From NCBI GenBank assembly GCA_963719885.1, contig CAVRDP010000004.1, forward strand, positions 103,015-167,014: a stretch of 64,000 bases of DNA, given 5' to 3'. Shown one piece after another: positions 25,866 to 36,263 of the stretch. A program made the position numbers and the translations under genes. Each line of letters opens with the position of its first letter. Positions within the stretch are counted from its first letter, which is position 1. The notes below the pieces were generated by a model. That model was given only the letters and a program-made list of their open reading frames with translations. It did no database searches and was not told where the DNA came from. Origin of the DNA: JANXQG01 sp963719885 (GTDB lineage: Bacteria > Planctomycetota > Planctomycetia > Pirellulales > Thermoguttaceae).

Positions 25866-26070
25866 GACATCTCCCCGGTCAAAATCCAAAAAACCCACGC
25901 GAGAACCCTAGCTTGCCCACGAGTTCTTCCCAGTCGAATCTGGTTCTCCAGTAGGTTCTCGAATGGCAGATTAACCGACATTGTAACGCGCCCGGCGCGG
26001 GCGTCAATCCGGCCTCCATGCGGAACGGGCTATTTTATTGTGACCTAAACGCATCGTTTTGGTGACCATG

Positions 26071-26895
26071 CTACCGCGGTCCTGGGATGTCGCGCCGGCT
26101 GAAAATCAGCGTGGCGGCCACGTAGCAGGCCAACCCGATGCCCAGCAGCGTGAGATCGTATTGCAGGGCGGCGCGGCCGCCGTGATCCTGCATCAAAATC
26201 AGCTCTTGGGGCTCGAAAGGGCTCAAGAAACTCAGGCCGAAGAGCCACTTCCCAGGGGGCCACATCCGCGCGATCAACTTCAGGATCAGCGAAAAAATGT
26301 AGAACCCGCCGGCGATGCCGATTGTCCACCAGCGGTCGCGGCTCCAGGACGAGACCAAGGTCGTAATGGCCGTAAAGCAGAAGATCATGCAAAAGAGGTT
26401 GACGGTTCCCGGCAGAAACGCGGACGCGGGCACGGGCTGCTCGAAATGAACGCAGGCCAGTCCCAGGATCGTGCCCAATTCAACCGAGCCTGCCAGAAGC
26501 ATCGATCCCGCCGCGGTCACCACGGCTGGCGCCACGAGCACGCTTACCCGCCAGACGGGCAATGAGAGGATCAAATCCATCGTCCCCCGGGCGATTTCGC
26601 CGCTAACCGAGTCCGATCCGCGGCCGAGTGCCCAGCCGACGCAAACCAAGATCGTTACCAGGTGGACGTAAAGGATGCTCAATTGCCCGATTGGCGTGGC
26701 GAGCATATCCAGCGGCACGCCCACCATCGACTGCACGAAACCTGGCAGCCACTTGAGGATGATCCCCATTCCGCCTACGGGAAAGCGGCTCATCAGCCAC
26801 ACGAAAAGCCAGGAGAACAACGTCAATAACAGCACGGAGGCGAGCAATTGCCGCCATGCCTCGGTCAGGGCTTTCATCCAAAGTGCGCGATTCAT
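26071..26895 (-). CDS. ABC-2 type transporter permease
   Basis: 274 residues with about six hydrophobic segments, a central GRGSDSVSGEIARGTMDLILSLPVWR loop and SPFEPQELI near the end. This is the ABC-2 membrane subunit pattern, where GEIARGTLDLLLS precedes the second helix. No ATPase partner gene lies within the adjacent sequence, so it may work with one encoded elsewhere. ATG 26895 (MNRALWMKALTEAWRQ) is chosen over an upstream start. Confidence 0.72.
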   Translation of the reverse strand: MNRALWMKALTEAWRQLLASVLLLTLFSWLFVWLMSRFPVGGMGIILKWLPGFVQSMVGVPLDMLATPIGQLSILYVHLVTILVCVGWALGRGSDSVSGEIARGTMDLILSLPVWRVSVLVAPAVVTAAGSMLLAGSVELGTILGLACVHFEQPVPASAFLPGTVNLFCMIFCFTAITTLVSSWSRDRWWTIGIAGGFYIFSLILKLIARMWPPGKWLFGLSFLSPFEPQELILMQDHGGRAALQYDLTLLGIGLACYVAATLIFSRRDIPGPR

Positions 26896-26940
26896 GGTCC
26901 TCTGGATTATCTTACCGCCGCAAGTTACCATTGAAAAGGA

Positions 26941-26995
26941 GAACGGAATTCATGCCGTTTTTCTGAAAAAGAAGGCAACGGAATGAATTCCGTTC
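26941..26995. repeat. 55-bp near-perfect palindrome
   Basis: 13-bp arms GAACGGAATTCAT (26941-26953) and ATGAATTCCGTTC (26983-26995), with the inner part (GCCGTTTTTC / GAAAAAG..GGC) also mostly paired. It lies 24 bp upstream of the next ATG, between divergent genes. Confidence 0.85.
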
Positions 26996-27019
26996 ACAAG
27001 CCCGAAGGAGATTATCCTT

Positions 27020-27709
27020 ATGAGCCCGACGCTGACGTGCCTTGCACTGGCCCTCGTGGGCGTGGACCTTGGCTACCGACCTGCATCCAATGGTGGGACG
27101 GACTTCGTCATTCACATCAACCCTGCGACGCTGCAAGCCTTACGGCCCGGCCAGACCTGCGACATCGACGTGCCGCGCGACGCTCGGGAGATGCGGCCGA
27201 TCCATTTTAGCCTTACGCCGGGGAATGAGAAATTGCCGGGCGAGGTGTCGGTCGCCTCATTATTGCCCCCCACGGCGGCGACGACCATGGCTGCCAGCCC
27301 GGTGACGTTGGCGACGGCCGCGGCGCCCCTTTCCTCGTCGGGCGGAGGGCCGGTGAGCATTCCACCGCCAACGGGCTTTGCCCCGCCGCCCAGGGAACCG
27401 CAAAATATTCCGCCCACCTATGCCGTCTCACCGAGGTCAGCCGTGGCACATGGAGGGCCGCTGCTGAATCCAAGTAATCCGGTGCCATCGCCATCGGCCG
27501 GTTCAAGGATTGGCCGCCTGGCGCCGGTCGGCGCCGAGGATGGCACCCCGGGCCAGATTGATCGGCCATGGCTTGGCGTGTGTCTGCTGGTGATTGCCCT
27601 CTTGGCATCGAATGTCTATGTCTTCTGGCTCTTCTTGGACGCCCGGCAGCGATTTCGTGGTCTGCTTGTGCGGACTTTTTCTTTGGGGCAACCGGCCACC
27701 GAGGCGTAG
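27020..27709 (+). CDS. Hypothetical protein with Pro/Ser-rich linker and C-terminal membrane anchor
   Basis: 229 residues after GAAGGAG. A short N-terminal domain (DFVIHINPATLQALRPGQTC, DIDVPRDAREMRPIHFSL) is followed by a low-complexity Ala/Pro/Ser region (about residues 85-170) and one transmembrane helix (PWLGVCLLVIALLASNVYVFW) near the C-terminus. The layout suggests a tail-anchored or type I-like membrane protein. No family recognised. Confidence 0.6.
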   Translation: MSPTLTCLALALVGVDLGYRPASNGGTDFVIHINPATLQALRPGQTCDIDVPRDAREMRPIHFSLTPGNEKLPGEVSVASLLPPTAATTMAASPVTLATAAAPLSSSGGGPVSIPPPTGFAPPPREPQNIPPTYAVSPRSAVAHGGPLLNPSNPVPSPSAGSRIGRLAPVGAEDGTPGQIDRPWLGVCLLVIALLASNVYVFWLFLDARQRFRGLLVRTFSLGQPATEA

Positions 27710-27904
27710 GGCGGTCCATTGTCTTATGTCAGGCATTCCGACCTGGCATGGACAGGGACAAGCTGGAAAGCCAGATGCACGACAATGGCTTTCCTGCTTT
27801 ACCGACATTTTCAGACTTTTCCGGTGCTTATTGTTCTCAAACCCCGCATGCGGTAAAATCGGGCTTTTCCCGGCTAGCGTTTCTCCCCGAGGGGTTTGCC
27901 AGCG

Positions 27905-30900
27905 ATGCCAAGGATTTTCGACAACATCGACAACTCCTTTCTCCCCGCCCTCCGTGACACCCTGGCCGTTTCTGACTGCGCCGACTTCTGCGTCGGCTAT
28001 TTCAACCTCCGGGGGTGGAAAGCCATCGACCAGTTCATCGAGCGCCTGGTCGGGCGGGGACGCAAATTGCTGCCGTCTCCTGGTCGGGATGCAGCGGCTT
28101 CCCCAGGAAGACCTCCGCGAGGCCCTAAGCGTCGTAAAAACTGCCAATGCGATCGACAACCAGACCGCGCTGCGGCTGAAGAAAAAGCTCGCGGCAGACT
28201 TTCGCGATCAACTCATGTACGGCGCCCCAACGAACGACGATGAGGCTGGCCTGCGCCGGCTGGCCGCGCAACTTCGCGCCAAGAAGGTCGTCGTGAAGTT
28301 GTTCGTCCGCCACCCCTTGCACGCAAAACTCTACCTGCTCTTCCGGCCCGACCCGATCAGTCCCAAGGTCGGCTACCTGGGCAGCAGCAACCTGACCTTC
28401 GCCGGATTGTCGCATCAAGGCGAACTCAATATCGACGTCCTCGACCAGGACGCCTGCCAGAAACTTGGCCAATGGTTCGAGGACCGCTGGGACGATCGCT
28501 TCTGCTGGGACATTTCCATGGAGCTGATCGAGATCATCGAAGAAAGCTGGGCCCGGCCGCTGGCGCCGCCACCGTACCATATCTATCTGAAGATCGCCTA
28601 CCACCTCTCCCAAGAGGCCCGCGCCGGCCTCACCCAGTTCCAACTCCCCCGCGAATTCGCCGACACGCTCTTCGAGTTCCAAGTCGCGGCGGTGAAGATT
28701 GCCGCCCATCACCTGAACAAACGCCGCGGCGTCTTGATCGGCGACGTGGTTGGGCTGGGCAAGACCCTGATGGCGACCGCCGTTGCGCGAATTTTCGAGG
28801 ATCGATCACGACCTGGAAACGCTCATCATCTGCCCAAAGAATCTCGTGCCGATGTGGAGGGATTATCGCCGGAAGTACAAATTGCGCGGCGAAGTTCTCT
28901 CGATCAGCCAGGCAATTGCCGAGCTTCCCAAGCTCCCTCGCTACCGGCTGATTCTCATCGACGAAAGCCATAACCTGCGAAATCGCGAAGGCAAACGCTA
29001 CCGCGCAATCCAGGAATACGTCCGCAAGAACGAGAGCCGGGTCATCTTGCTGACCGCGACCCCTTACAACAAGACCTATATCGACCTTTCGAACCAGCTT
29101 CGGCTTTTTGTCCCCGAGGAGGCGGATGTGGGAGTCCGGCCGGAAAACTATCTCCGCGAGATTGGGGAAACCGAGTTCATTCGCCGCCACCAATGTTCCG
29201 TCCGCTCCCTCGCCGCGTTCGAGAAGAGCGCAGTATGCCGACGATTGGCGGGAGTTGATGCGATTGTATCTCGTCCGCCGCACGCGGAGCTTCATCCAGG
29301 ACAATTATGCGGAAACGGACCCGGCCAGCGGCCGCAAGTTCCTCACCTTCCCGGACGGACGCAAGTCCTACTTTCCCACCCGCTGCCCCAAGACGATCAA
29401 GTTCAAGATCGACGACAAGGACCCCAACGACCAATACGCACGGCTCTATTCCACGCCGGTCGTCGCCGCCATCGAGTCGCTGACCCTGCCCCGCTACGGC
29501 CTGGGAAACTACGTCCACCAGCGCCCCGACGAGCCGCCGACCGCCGCCCAGGCCAAGATCATCAATGACCTGTCCCGTGCCGGGAAACGGCTGATGGGCT
29601 TCTGCCGCACGAATCTCTTCAAGCGGCTGGAGAGCAGCGGGCAGGCCTTCCTGCAGTCGGTCGAGCGCCACATTTTGCGCAACTACGTTTATCTGCACGC
29701 CCTGGAAAACGGCCAACTCGTACCGATCGGCACTCAGGACGCGAGTTCGCTGGATGCCCGCTTCACCGATGCCGATGCCGACTACGACCTGTTCGCATCG
29801 GAAGATGACGATGAAAACGGCGGCGCCAGCGCGGCGCTCGGAATCCCCTTCACACCGCAGCGGACTTCCAGGAGCAGGCCGCGCTGATTTACGCCCAATA
29901 TGAAGGACCGCTGAGAACCCGCTTCCGCTGGCTGCCTGCCGGTTTTTTCACCCCACAATTGGTCGAACACCTCCGGCATGATGTCGAGATCCTGCTCGGC
30001 GTGCTCAATCTGTGCGGCGATTGGTCGCCAAACCGCGACGCCAAATTGGCCAAGCTCCTCGACCTGATCGAGGCAGGCATCCCCACGAGAAGATCATCAT
30101 TTTCACCCAGTTCGCCGACACCGTGCAATATGTTGCCCAGCAGCTTCAGTCGCGCGGCGTGGGCAAGTTCGCCGCCGTCACCGGCGACACGGACAATCCG
30201 ACGCAAGTCGCCTGGCGCTTCAGCCCGGAATCGAACGACAAGCGGGCGGAAATCGCACCCAGGCGGAAGTCAACGTCCTGATCGCCACCGACGTGCTCTC
30301 CGAAGGCCAGAACCTCCAGGACGGGGCAATTGTCGTCAATTTCGACCTCCCCTGGGCGATCATCCGCCTGGTGCAGCGGGCCGGCCGCGTCGATCGTATC
30401 GGCCAGAAATCAGACAGAATACTCTGTTACTCGTTCCTGCCCGCGGACGGCGTTGAGCGGATCATCCAGCTTCGCGCCCGCGTCCGCAAGCGGCTGCGGG
30501 AGAATGCGGAGGTCGTCGGGACGGATGAGGCGTTCTTCGAGGACGACGCCGACGAGCAGGCCGTGCGCGACTTGTTCACGGAGAAGGCCGGCATCATGGA
30601 CGGCGAGGCCGACACGGAAGTCGATCTCGGCTCTTTCGCCTTCCAAATCTGGAAGAACGCCATCGACCGCGACCCGCCGCTGCAAAAAATTATTGCCGAC
30701 CTGCCCAACGTCGTCTATGCCACCAAGCCATACAGGGCAACCCCGGGGCAGCCGGAAGGCGTTCTCACTTACGTCCGCACGGCCGAGGGGAACGATGCCC
30801 TGGCCTGGCTCGACAAGTCGGGCGGCGCGGTCACCGAATCGCAGTTCGCTGTCCTCAAAGCAGCCGCATGTGAACCGGAGACCCCCTCTTTGGCCCGTCA

Positions 30901-31282
30901 TCCGAACCACCACGAACTTGTCCGTGAGGCGGTGAAGCTGATTGCCGCGGAAGAGAAAAGTGTGGGTGGTCAACTCGGGCGGCCCTCGGGGGCACGTTTC
31001 CGAACCTACGAGCGCCTCAAGCGCTATGCCGATGAAATCAAGGGCACCCTGTTTGACACCGCCCAACTTCATCGGGCCATTGAAGAGATTTATAATTATC
31101 CCTTGCGGCAGGTGGCCATCGATACGCTCAACCGGCAACTCCGCAGCGGCATCGGTGACGAGGATCTGGCCTCTCGCGTCATGGAACTTCGCGAAGAAGG
31201 CCGCTTGTGCATCATCAACGAAGAGGACGAGTCGCAGGAGCCGCGGGTGATTTGCTCGATGGGACTTCGGGCGGAAGGATAA
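27905..31282 (+). CDS. PLD-domain SNF2-like (SF2) helicase, defence type (multiply frameshifted)
   Basis: About 1120 residues spread over several frames. The N-terminal PLD nuclease-like domain has HPLHAKLYLL and GSSNLTFAGLSHQGELN (28300-28450). The SF2 helicase has GDVVGLGKTLMA (motif I, about 28740), DESHNLRN (motif II, about 28960), LLTATPYN (motif III) and RAGRVDRIGQ (motif VI, about 30375). The frame changes near 28070, 28803, 29226, 29862, 30085 and 30255, each apparently by one or two bases, mostly a gained or lost C. Conserved sequence continues across every break. PLD-helicases of this kind pair with DNA methyltransferases in restriction-like defence systems, and one follows here. 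Confidence 0.75.
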
Positions 31283-31402
31283 CGAATATGTCCCAAAAAA
31301 GAAGCGGCCAGGGACTACGTCCTGAGTCGGTAAGGACCGGCCCGTTCTGGTCGCTAATTGAAGTGTAGCTGAACCTAGAACCCAGTCAAGACCCGTTTTC
31401 AG

Positions 31403-31588
31403 GACCCCATCCGGCTTGCCGGTATGGTGAACAAGGTTGAACTGCTAAAGGCACATGACCCGCGAAAGCAAGGCCCCATCCAGCTTGCCTGGATGGTGAA
31501 TAAGGTTGAACCGCTAAGGCACACGACCCGCGAAAGCAAGACCCCATCCAGCTTGCCTGGATGGTGAATAAGGTTGAACCGCTAAGAG
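31403..31588 (+). repeat. Three tandem 68-69-bp units with palindromic core (left array)
   Basis: Cores CATCCRG-CTTGC-CTGGATG at 31408, 31477 and 31545 are followed by GGTGAAYAAGGTTGAACYGCTAA-like sequence; unit spacing is 69 and 68 bp. The first core is a variant (CATCCGG/CCGGTATG). The same unit occurs inverted at 31986-32158, on the other side of the transposase-like gene. Confidence 0.92.
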
Positions 31589-31595
31589 AACGGCT

Positions 31596-31988
31596 ATGTC
31601 CCTTGATCCGCTTTACCGTAGCGAGAACCTGCGTCCGGCGTTCCAGCTTCGATACTCCTGGACGGGTTGGTTGAAATCTGCATGGCCGAACATGCCCGAT
31701 GCTGGCGTTCTCGATACGGTCGATCCGCTTTGGGAGCAAGATGGTATGCGGCGTCTGGAACAGTTCTGGGCCGACGACCACCTCCAAGCCACCTTCAGCG
31801 CAAAACCCGAAGTCTCGCCGGTGCTGCTTGCTGCGCGTGCCAAAGGTCGTCTCCAATACTCTCAGAATAACTTGGCGTTTGTGATGGGGCAGATCCCCAT
31901 TTGGCAGGAAGGATTTTACGCGGGGACCTTTAGCGAATATGATATGGGCGCAATCCGTCGCAGCGCAGCCTTAGCCGGAACAACCTGA
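31596..31988 (+). CDS. Truncated RAYT/IS200-like transposase relative
   Basis: 130 codons: LYRSENLRPAFQLRYSWTGW, LEQFWADDHLQATFSAKPEV, LLAARAKGRLQYSQN. This resembles the N-terminal half of planctomycete proteins annotated as Y1-type (REP-associated) transposases. The C-terminal half is missing; the stop lies within the first unit of the right repeat array. No HUH motif is visible in what remains. It lies inside the defence operon between helicase and methyltransferase and is flanked by inverted palindrome arrays, as RAYT genes usually are. Family assignment is from memory of the pattern and not certain. Confidence 0.45.
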   Translation: MSLDPLYRSENLRPAFQLRYSWTGWLKSAWPNMPDAGVLDTVDPLWEQDGMRRLEQFWADDHLQATFSAKPEVSPVLLAARAKGRLQYSQNNLAFVMGQIPIWQEGFYAGTFSEYDMGAIRRSAALAGTT

Positions 31989-32158
31989 CTCACCATCCAT
32001 GCAAGCTGGATGGGGTCCGGGAGAGGCGGACTTGGGACCTTAGCTGGCCAACCTGATTCACCATCCAGGCAAGCTGGATGGGGTCTCGGGAGTGGCGGAC
32101 TTGCGACCTTAGCTGGCCAACCTGATTCACCATCCAGACAAGCTGGATGGGGTCGCAG
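31986..32158 (-). repeat. Three tandem 68-69-bp units with palindromic core (right array, inverted)
   Basis: Cores CATCCAK-GCAAG-CTGGATG at 31994, 32062 and 32131, preceded by CAACCTGAYTCAC and followed by GGGTC. They are the reverse complement of the left-array units with the same period. A lone copy with 12-bp arms is at 40341-40369. Confidence 0.92.
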
Positions 32159-32213
32159 AAGGACCAACGCGCAAAAACGACAACTTCTGCCCCGGCAACC
32201 GGGAATACCAACC

Positions 32214-35200
32214 ATGACCCTCAGCATCCCCAAAGTCCGTCAGTACCTCAAGGTCTTCGACTTCGACGCGCTCTTCATCGAAGAGTTGGGCTGGGACCGG
32301 CACGCCGCCGACCTGGAACTGGGCATCGGCGGCGAGCGCTACAAACTCCGGGGCTTCGCCGAAAAACGCGGCGTCCAGGTCTTCGAATGCCTGGCCGAAA
32401 CGGCCGACAAAATGCCCGACTTCAAGACCCAGCGCAAGATCGAAACCCAATTGCGCCGGGCGGCCCGCGAGCACCTGGTGATCTACACCGACGCCACCCG
32501 GACCAAGCAGGTCTGGAAACCGGTCGATTGGCGCGGACATGAATTCTACCCGGCGCACCAGTCGGGCGATTCGCTGATCGAGAAACTCCAGGCCATCCAG
32601 ATCCCCTTGGACGAGGAAGAGGCCCTCGATTTGCTGGGGACCGTCCATAAACTCCGCGATGCGTTCGACCGCGACCGCATCACCAAGAAGTTCTACGACT
32701 ACTTCCAGAAGGAACAAAAGGCCTTCCTGGGGTTCATCGAGGGGGTCCAGGAACAGGCCGACCGCGAGTGGTACGCCTCGCTGATGCTCAATCGGCTGAT
32801 GTTCGTCTATTTCATCCAGAGGAAAGGCTTCCTCGACCGCGACAAGGACTACCTGCGGAACCGCCTGCGCCTGGTCCAACTGCGCAAGGGCAAGGGCAAG
32901 TTTCATACGTTCTACCGTTATTTCCTCCTCGCGCTTTTCCACCAGGGGTTCTCGACGCAGCCCGACGAGCGGGAGCTTGACGCCGGCCTCAAGGACCTGC
33001 TGGGCGACGTGCCGTACGTCAACGGCGGTCTGTTCGACGTCCACGAACTGGAAAAGGACAATCCCAAGATCGACATCCCCGACGAGGCCTTCGAGCGGAT
33101 CTTCGGCTTCTTCGATCAATACGAGTGGACCCTCGACACCCGCCCCTTGCGCAACGACAAGGAAATCAACCCCGACGTGCTGGGCTACATCTTCGAAAAA
33201 TACATCAACCAGAAGCAGATGGGGGCCTACTACACCAAGGAGGACATCACCGACTACATCGGCCGGAACACGATCATTCCCTACCTCTTCGACGAGGCCC
33301 GGAAGAACTGTGCCGTGGCCTTTCAGCCCGGTTCGGCATTGTGGCGGCTTCTCCAGGAGACCCCGGATCGCTATATCTATCCGGCCGTCCGCAAGGGCGT
33401 GATCGAGGAAAAGGGTCAGATCGTCCCGATTCCCGCTGAAATCGAGCAAGGAATCGAGGACGTGGCGAAGCGCGACGGCTGGAATCGCCCGGCAAGCGCC
33501 GAATATGCCCTGCCTACGGAAACGTGGCGGGAATATGTCGCCCGCCGCCAGCGCTGCCTGGAGGTTCGCGAAAAACTTGCCGGCGGCGGCATCGCGCAAA
33601 TCAACGACCTGATAACCTTGAATCTCGACATCCGCCGTTTTGCCGAAGACGCCATCCTCTCCTCGGAAGGCCCCGAACTTCTGCGGGCCTTTTATCACGC
33701 CATCACCGGCATTACGGTCCTCGACCCGACGTGCGGCTCGGGGGCGTTCTTGTTTGCCGCGCTCAATATCCTGGAACCGCTCTACGAAGCCTGCCTCGAC
33801 CGCATGCAGACCTTCGTGGAGGACTTGGCGCAAGGCTCCCCTCGCCCGTACTCGGGAGAGGGCGGGCACCATGTACCCATGGTCGGGGTGAGGGCGGTGC
33901 GGCATTCGCCCAAGAAGTTCGAGGATTTTCGCGGCGTTCTTGAAGAAGTCGCTCGCCACCCGAATGCCGCCTACTTCGTCCTAAAATCCATCATCGTCAG
34001 GAATCTCTATGGCGTCGACATCATGGAGGAAGCGGTCGAAATCTGCAAGCTGCGGCTTTTCCTGAAGCTGGTCTCTCAAGTCGACAACGTCCGCCAATTG
34101 GAACCTCTCCCCGACATTGACTTCAACATTCGGCCGGGCAATACCTTGGTCGGCTTCGCAACGCTGGACGACGTGAAGCGGACGGTCCTTGGGAAGCTTG
34201 CCGACGACGAGCTCAGGGCCCAAGTCGAGCGCATCGTCGAGGAGGCGGAAATCGTCGATCGCGCCTTCCAGCAGTTCCATGAGATGCAGACCAAGCATGG
34301 CATGAACGCCTGTGAGTTTGCCGGGCAAAAACAGGAGCTTCGCAGGCGGTTGGACTCGCTTACCAACGAACTTGACGGCTACACCGCCGGCGAATACGGC
34401 ATTGCGATGAAAGAGCTTGCAAACTGGCGGCTGGGCCACGCACCATTTCATTGGTTCGCCGAGTTCTTTGGCATTATGAATGGCAAAGGAGGGTTCGATG
34501 TGATTATCGGCAACCCGCCATACGTCGAATACCATACGGTTCGAGAGCAATACCGGATAATCGGCTTTGATACCGAAGCATGCGGAAATCTCTACGCTAA
34601 CGTCCTGGAACGGTGTTTTCGGATTGCACGCGAAGATGCCCGGATTGGCATGATCGTTCAGCTATCGGCGATTTGCACCGACCGTATGGCTCCCTTGCAA
34701 CAGCGATACCTGAGGGGTTCCAAAAACATTTGGGCAGCGTGCTTCGATGACCGACCGGGAAAGTTGTTTGACGGACTGGAACACATTCGCGCGGTGATAG
34801 TGCTGAGCCAGCACGGGGCCGTTTCTGGTCCTGTCGTTCGAACAACAAACCTCATGCGATGGCATACGGAGATACGCCCCACACTCTTCGCACTGCTGGA
34901 GTTTGGAGACGTTTCTTCACTTTGCATGAACGGTACTTTCCCGAAGGCCGGCAATACCTTTCTTCGAACAGTTCTCGAAAAAATCCGGTCAGAGACTTCC
35001 TGTATTGAAAAGATTTACGATCCTCGGTCACGCCATATCGTCCACTATTATCGAAGCCCGCTGTACTGGATCAGGGGCATGGATTTCCTGCCCTACTTTC
35101 GCTCCGCAACCGCCAAGCGTTCCGTTCATCACTTCAAGGACTTCCCGCTATTGGATCGCAACCTCGTGCCCGTGGCAGGGAGTGTGATAAACAGCAGCCT

Positions 35201-35547
35201 CTTTTACATGTGGTTCATCGTGATTGGCAATGGACGCAACGTGGCATTGCGCGATATTACGACCTTTCCCGCTCCCACGAGCCTTTCTTGGGGAGGACAA
35301 GAGTATAGTATTCTCCCCCTTGTTTTCCCGCCTCATGGACAGTTACAAGGCAAATTCCATCCGCCGAAGACGAAAGGACGGGGTTGAATTCCAGGAGTTC
35401 TGCCCAGGAAAATCGAAAGCAGAAATGGACGACATTGACCGCGCCCTCGCCGTTTTTTATTCATTAACGGACGGCGAATTAGACTACGTTATCAACTACG
35501 ACATCAAATACCGTTTAGGCCAAGACGACGAGGAGGACGACGAATGA
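32214..35547 (+). CDS. Large Eco57I-type N6-adenine DNA methyltransferase (3' frameshift, in-frame repeat insert)
   Basis: About 1110 residues. An N-terminal restriction-enzyme-like helical region leads to AYYTKEDITDYI, SAM motif I DPTCGSGAFL (about residue 504), GVDIMEEAVEICKLRL and catalytic motif IV NPPYVEY (about residue 766), then target-recognition sequence. Near 35310 the frame changes. The conserved tail (RLMDSYKANSIRRRR, DYVINYDIKYRLG) ends at TGA 35547, overlapping the next ATG as ATGA. Residues about 541-563 are encoded by a GC-rich palindrome with an ACCATG dyad, between motif I and the next conserved block. The type is that of IIG or defence-operon methyltransferases. Confidence 0.85.
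33836..33895 (+). repeat. GC-rich palindrome with nested ACCATG dyad, in frame
   Basis: CTCCCCTCGCCC and GGGAGAGGGC lead into ACCATGTACCCATGGT (33868-33883) and GGGGTGAGGG. Translated as GEGGHHVPMVGVR within the methyltransferase. Confidence 0.88.
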
Positions 35548-36248
35548 CGCCGATCAACCCCAGTTCGATGCAGGACCGGACGCGCCGGATCCTGGGAGAT
35601 TTGGAGGCCGTCCGCGAGAACCTGCTCGCGCTTTCTGACGACATCTGGCTTTCGATCGACCACAATGATTCCGAAGCCCTGGAGGAAGGCGTGCAGTTCA
35701 AGCGGACTTACAACGAGAAAATGGCCGCCTTCGATCACTTGGCCTCCGAACTCTCCGCCATGGTTCAGCAGTACACGAGCGTCCGCTTGGAAGCCGAGGA
35801 ACAATCCGGGCAGGGTGAGCAGAACGAGCGAATCGTTCGGGAGTTGAATCGCGAGCAACCGCATTCCGTCGATGAGGACTTCACCTACAAACGTCCCCAC
35901 GGCTTCATTCTCGACGGCCAGGGGACGACGGGCATCACGACCTGGCGACGGCTTTTCGAGTTGGTCTGCCAGCAGTTGCTTCGCCGCGACCCCGACCGTT
36001 TTCGGGCCCTGCCGGATAATACCAGTTTTATTTCCAACCGGGGACACCGCGGCTTCAGCCGCAACCGCGACGAACTCCGATCGGCCGGGGAGATTGGTGA
36101 AGGTATTTTTGCGGAAGTTCACGGATCGGCGAACAGTTTACGCGATTCGCTGCGTCAATTGTTGGCTGCCTTTGATATCCCCGTAACCGAGCTTCGGCTT
36201 TTCCTTCGCGAAGACCGGGATGCCGCCAGGGACCGGGAAGGGGCGTAG
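35544..36248 (+). CDS. Hypothetical coiled-coil protein of the methyltransferase operon
   Basis: 234 residues whose ATG overlaps the methyltransferase stop. Residues 8-100 are a charged helical/coiled-coil segment (RRILGDLEAVRENLLALSDD). The C-terminal half has a compact domain (TTWRRLFELVCQQLLRRDP, SRNRDELRSAGEIGEGIFAE). I recognise no named family. Its position between a DNA methyltransferase and a DprA-like gene suggests a specificity, assembly or regulatory subunit of the same system. Confidence 0.65.
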   Translation: MTPINPSSMQDRTRRILGDLEAVRENLLALSDDIWLSIDHNDSEALEEGVQFKRTYNEKMAAFDHLASELSAMVQQYTSVRLEAEEQSGQGEQNERIVRELNREQPHSVDEDFTYKRPHGFILDGQGTTGITTWRRLFELVCQQLLRRDPDRFRALPDNTSFISNRGHRGFSRNRDELRSAGEIGEGIFAEVHGSANSLRDSLRQLLAAFDIPVTELRLFLREDRDAARDREGA

Positions 36249-36263
36249 AAACGACCGAAAGCC

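Noticed and set aside
31403..32158. Possible CRISPR arrays
   Set aside because: Only three units per side, 68-69-bp period, the 'spacers' are themselves conserved, and no cas genes are present.
32127..33959. A 610-codon minus-strand frame
   Set aside because: Antisense to the adenine methyltransferase with clear SAM motifs.
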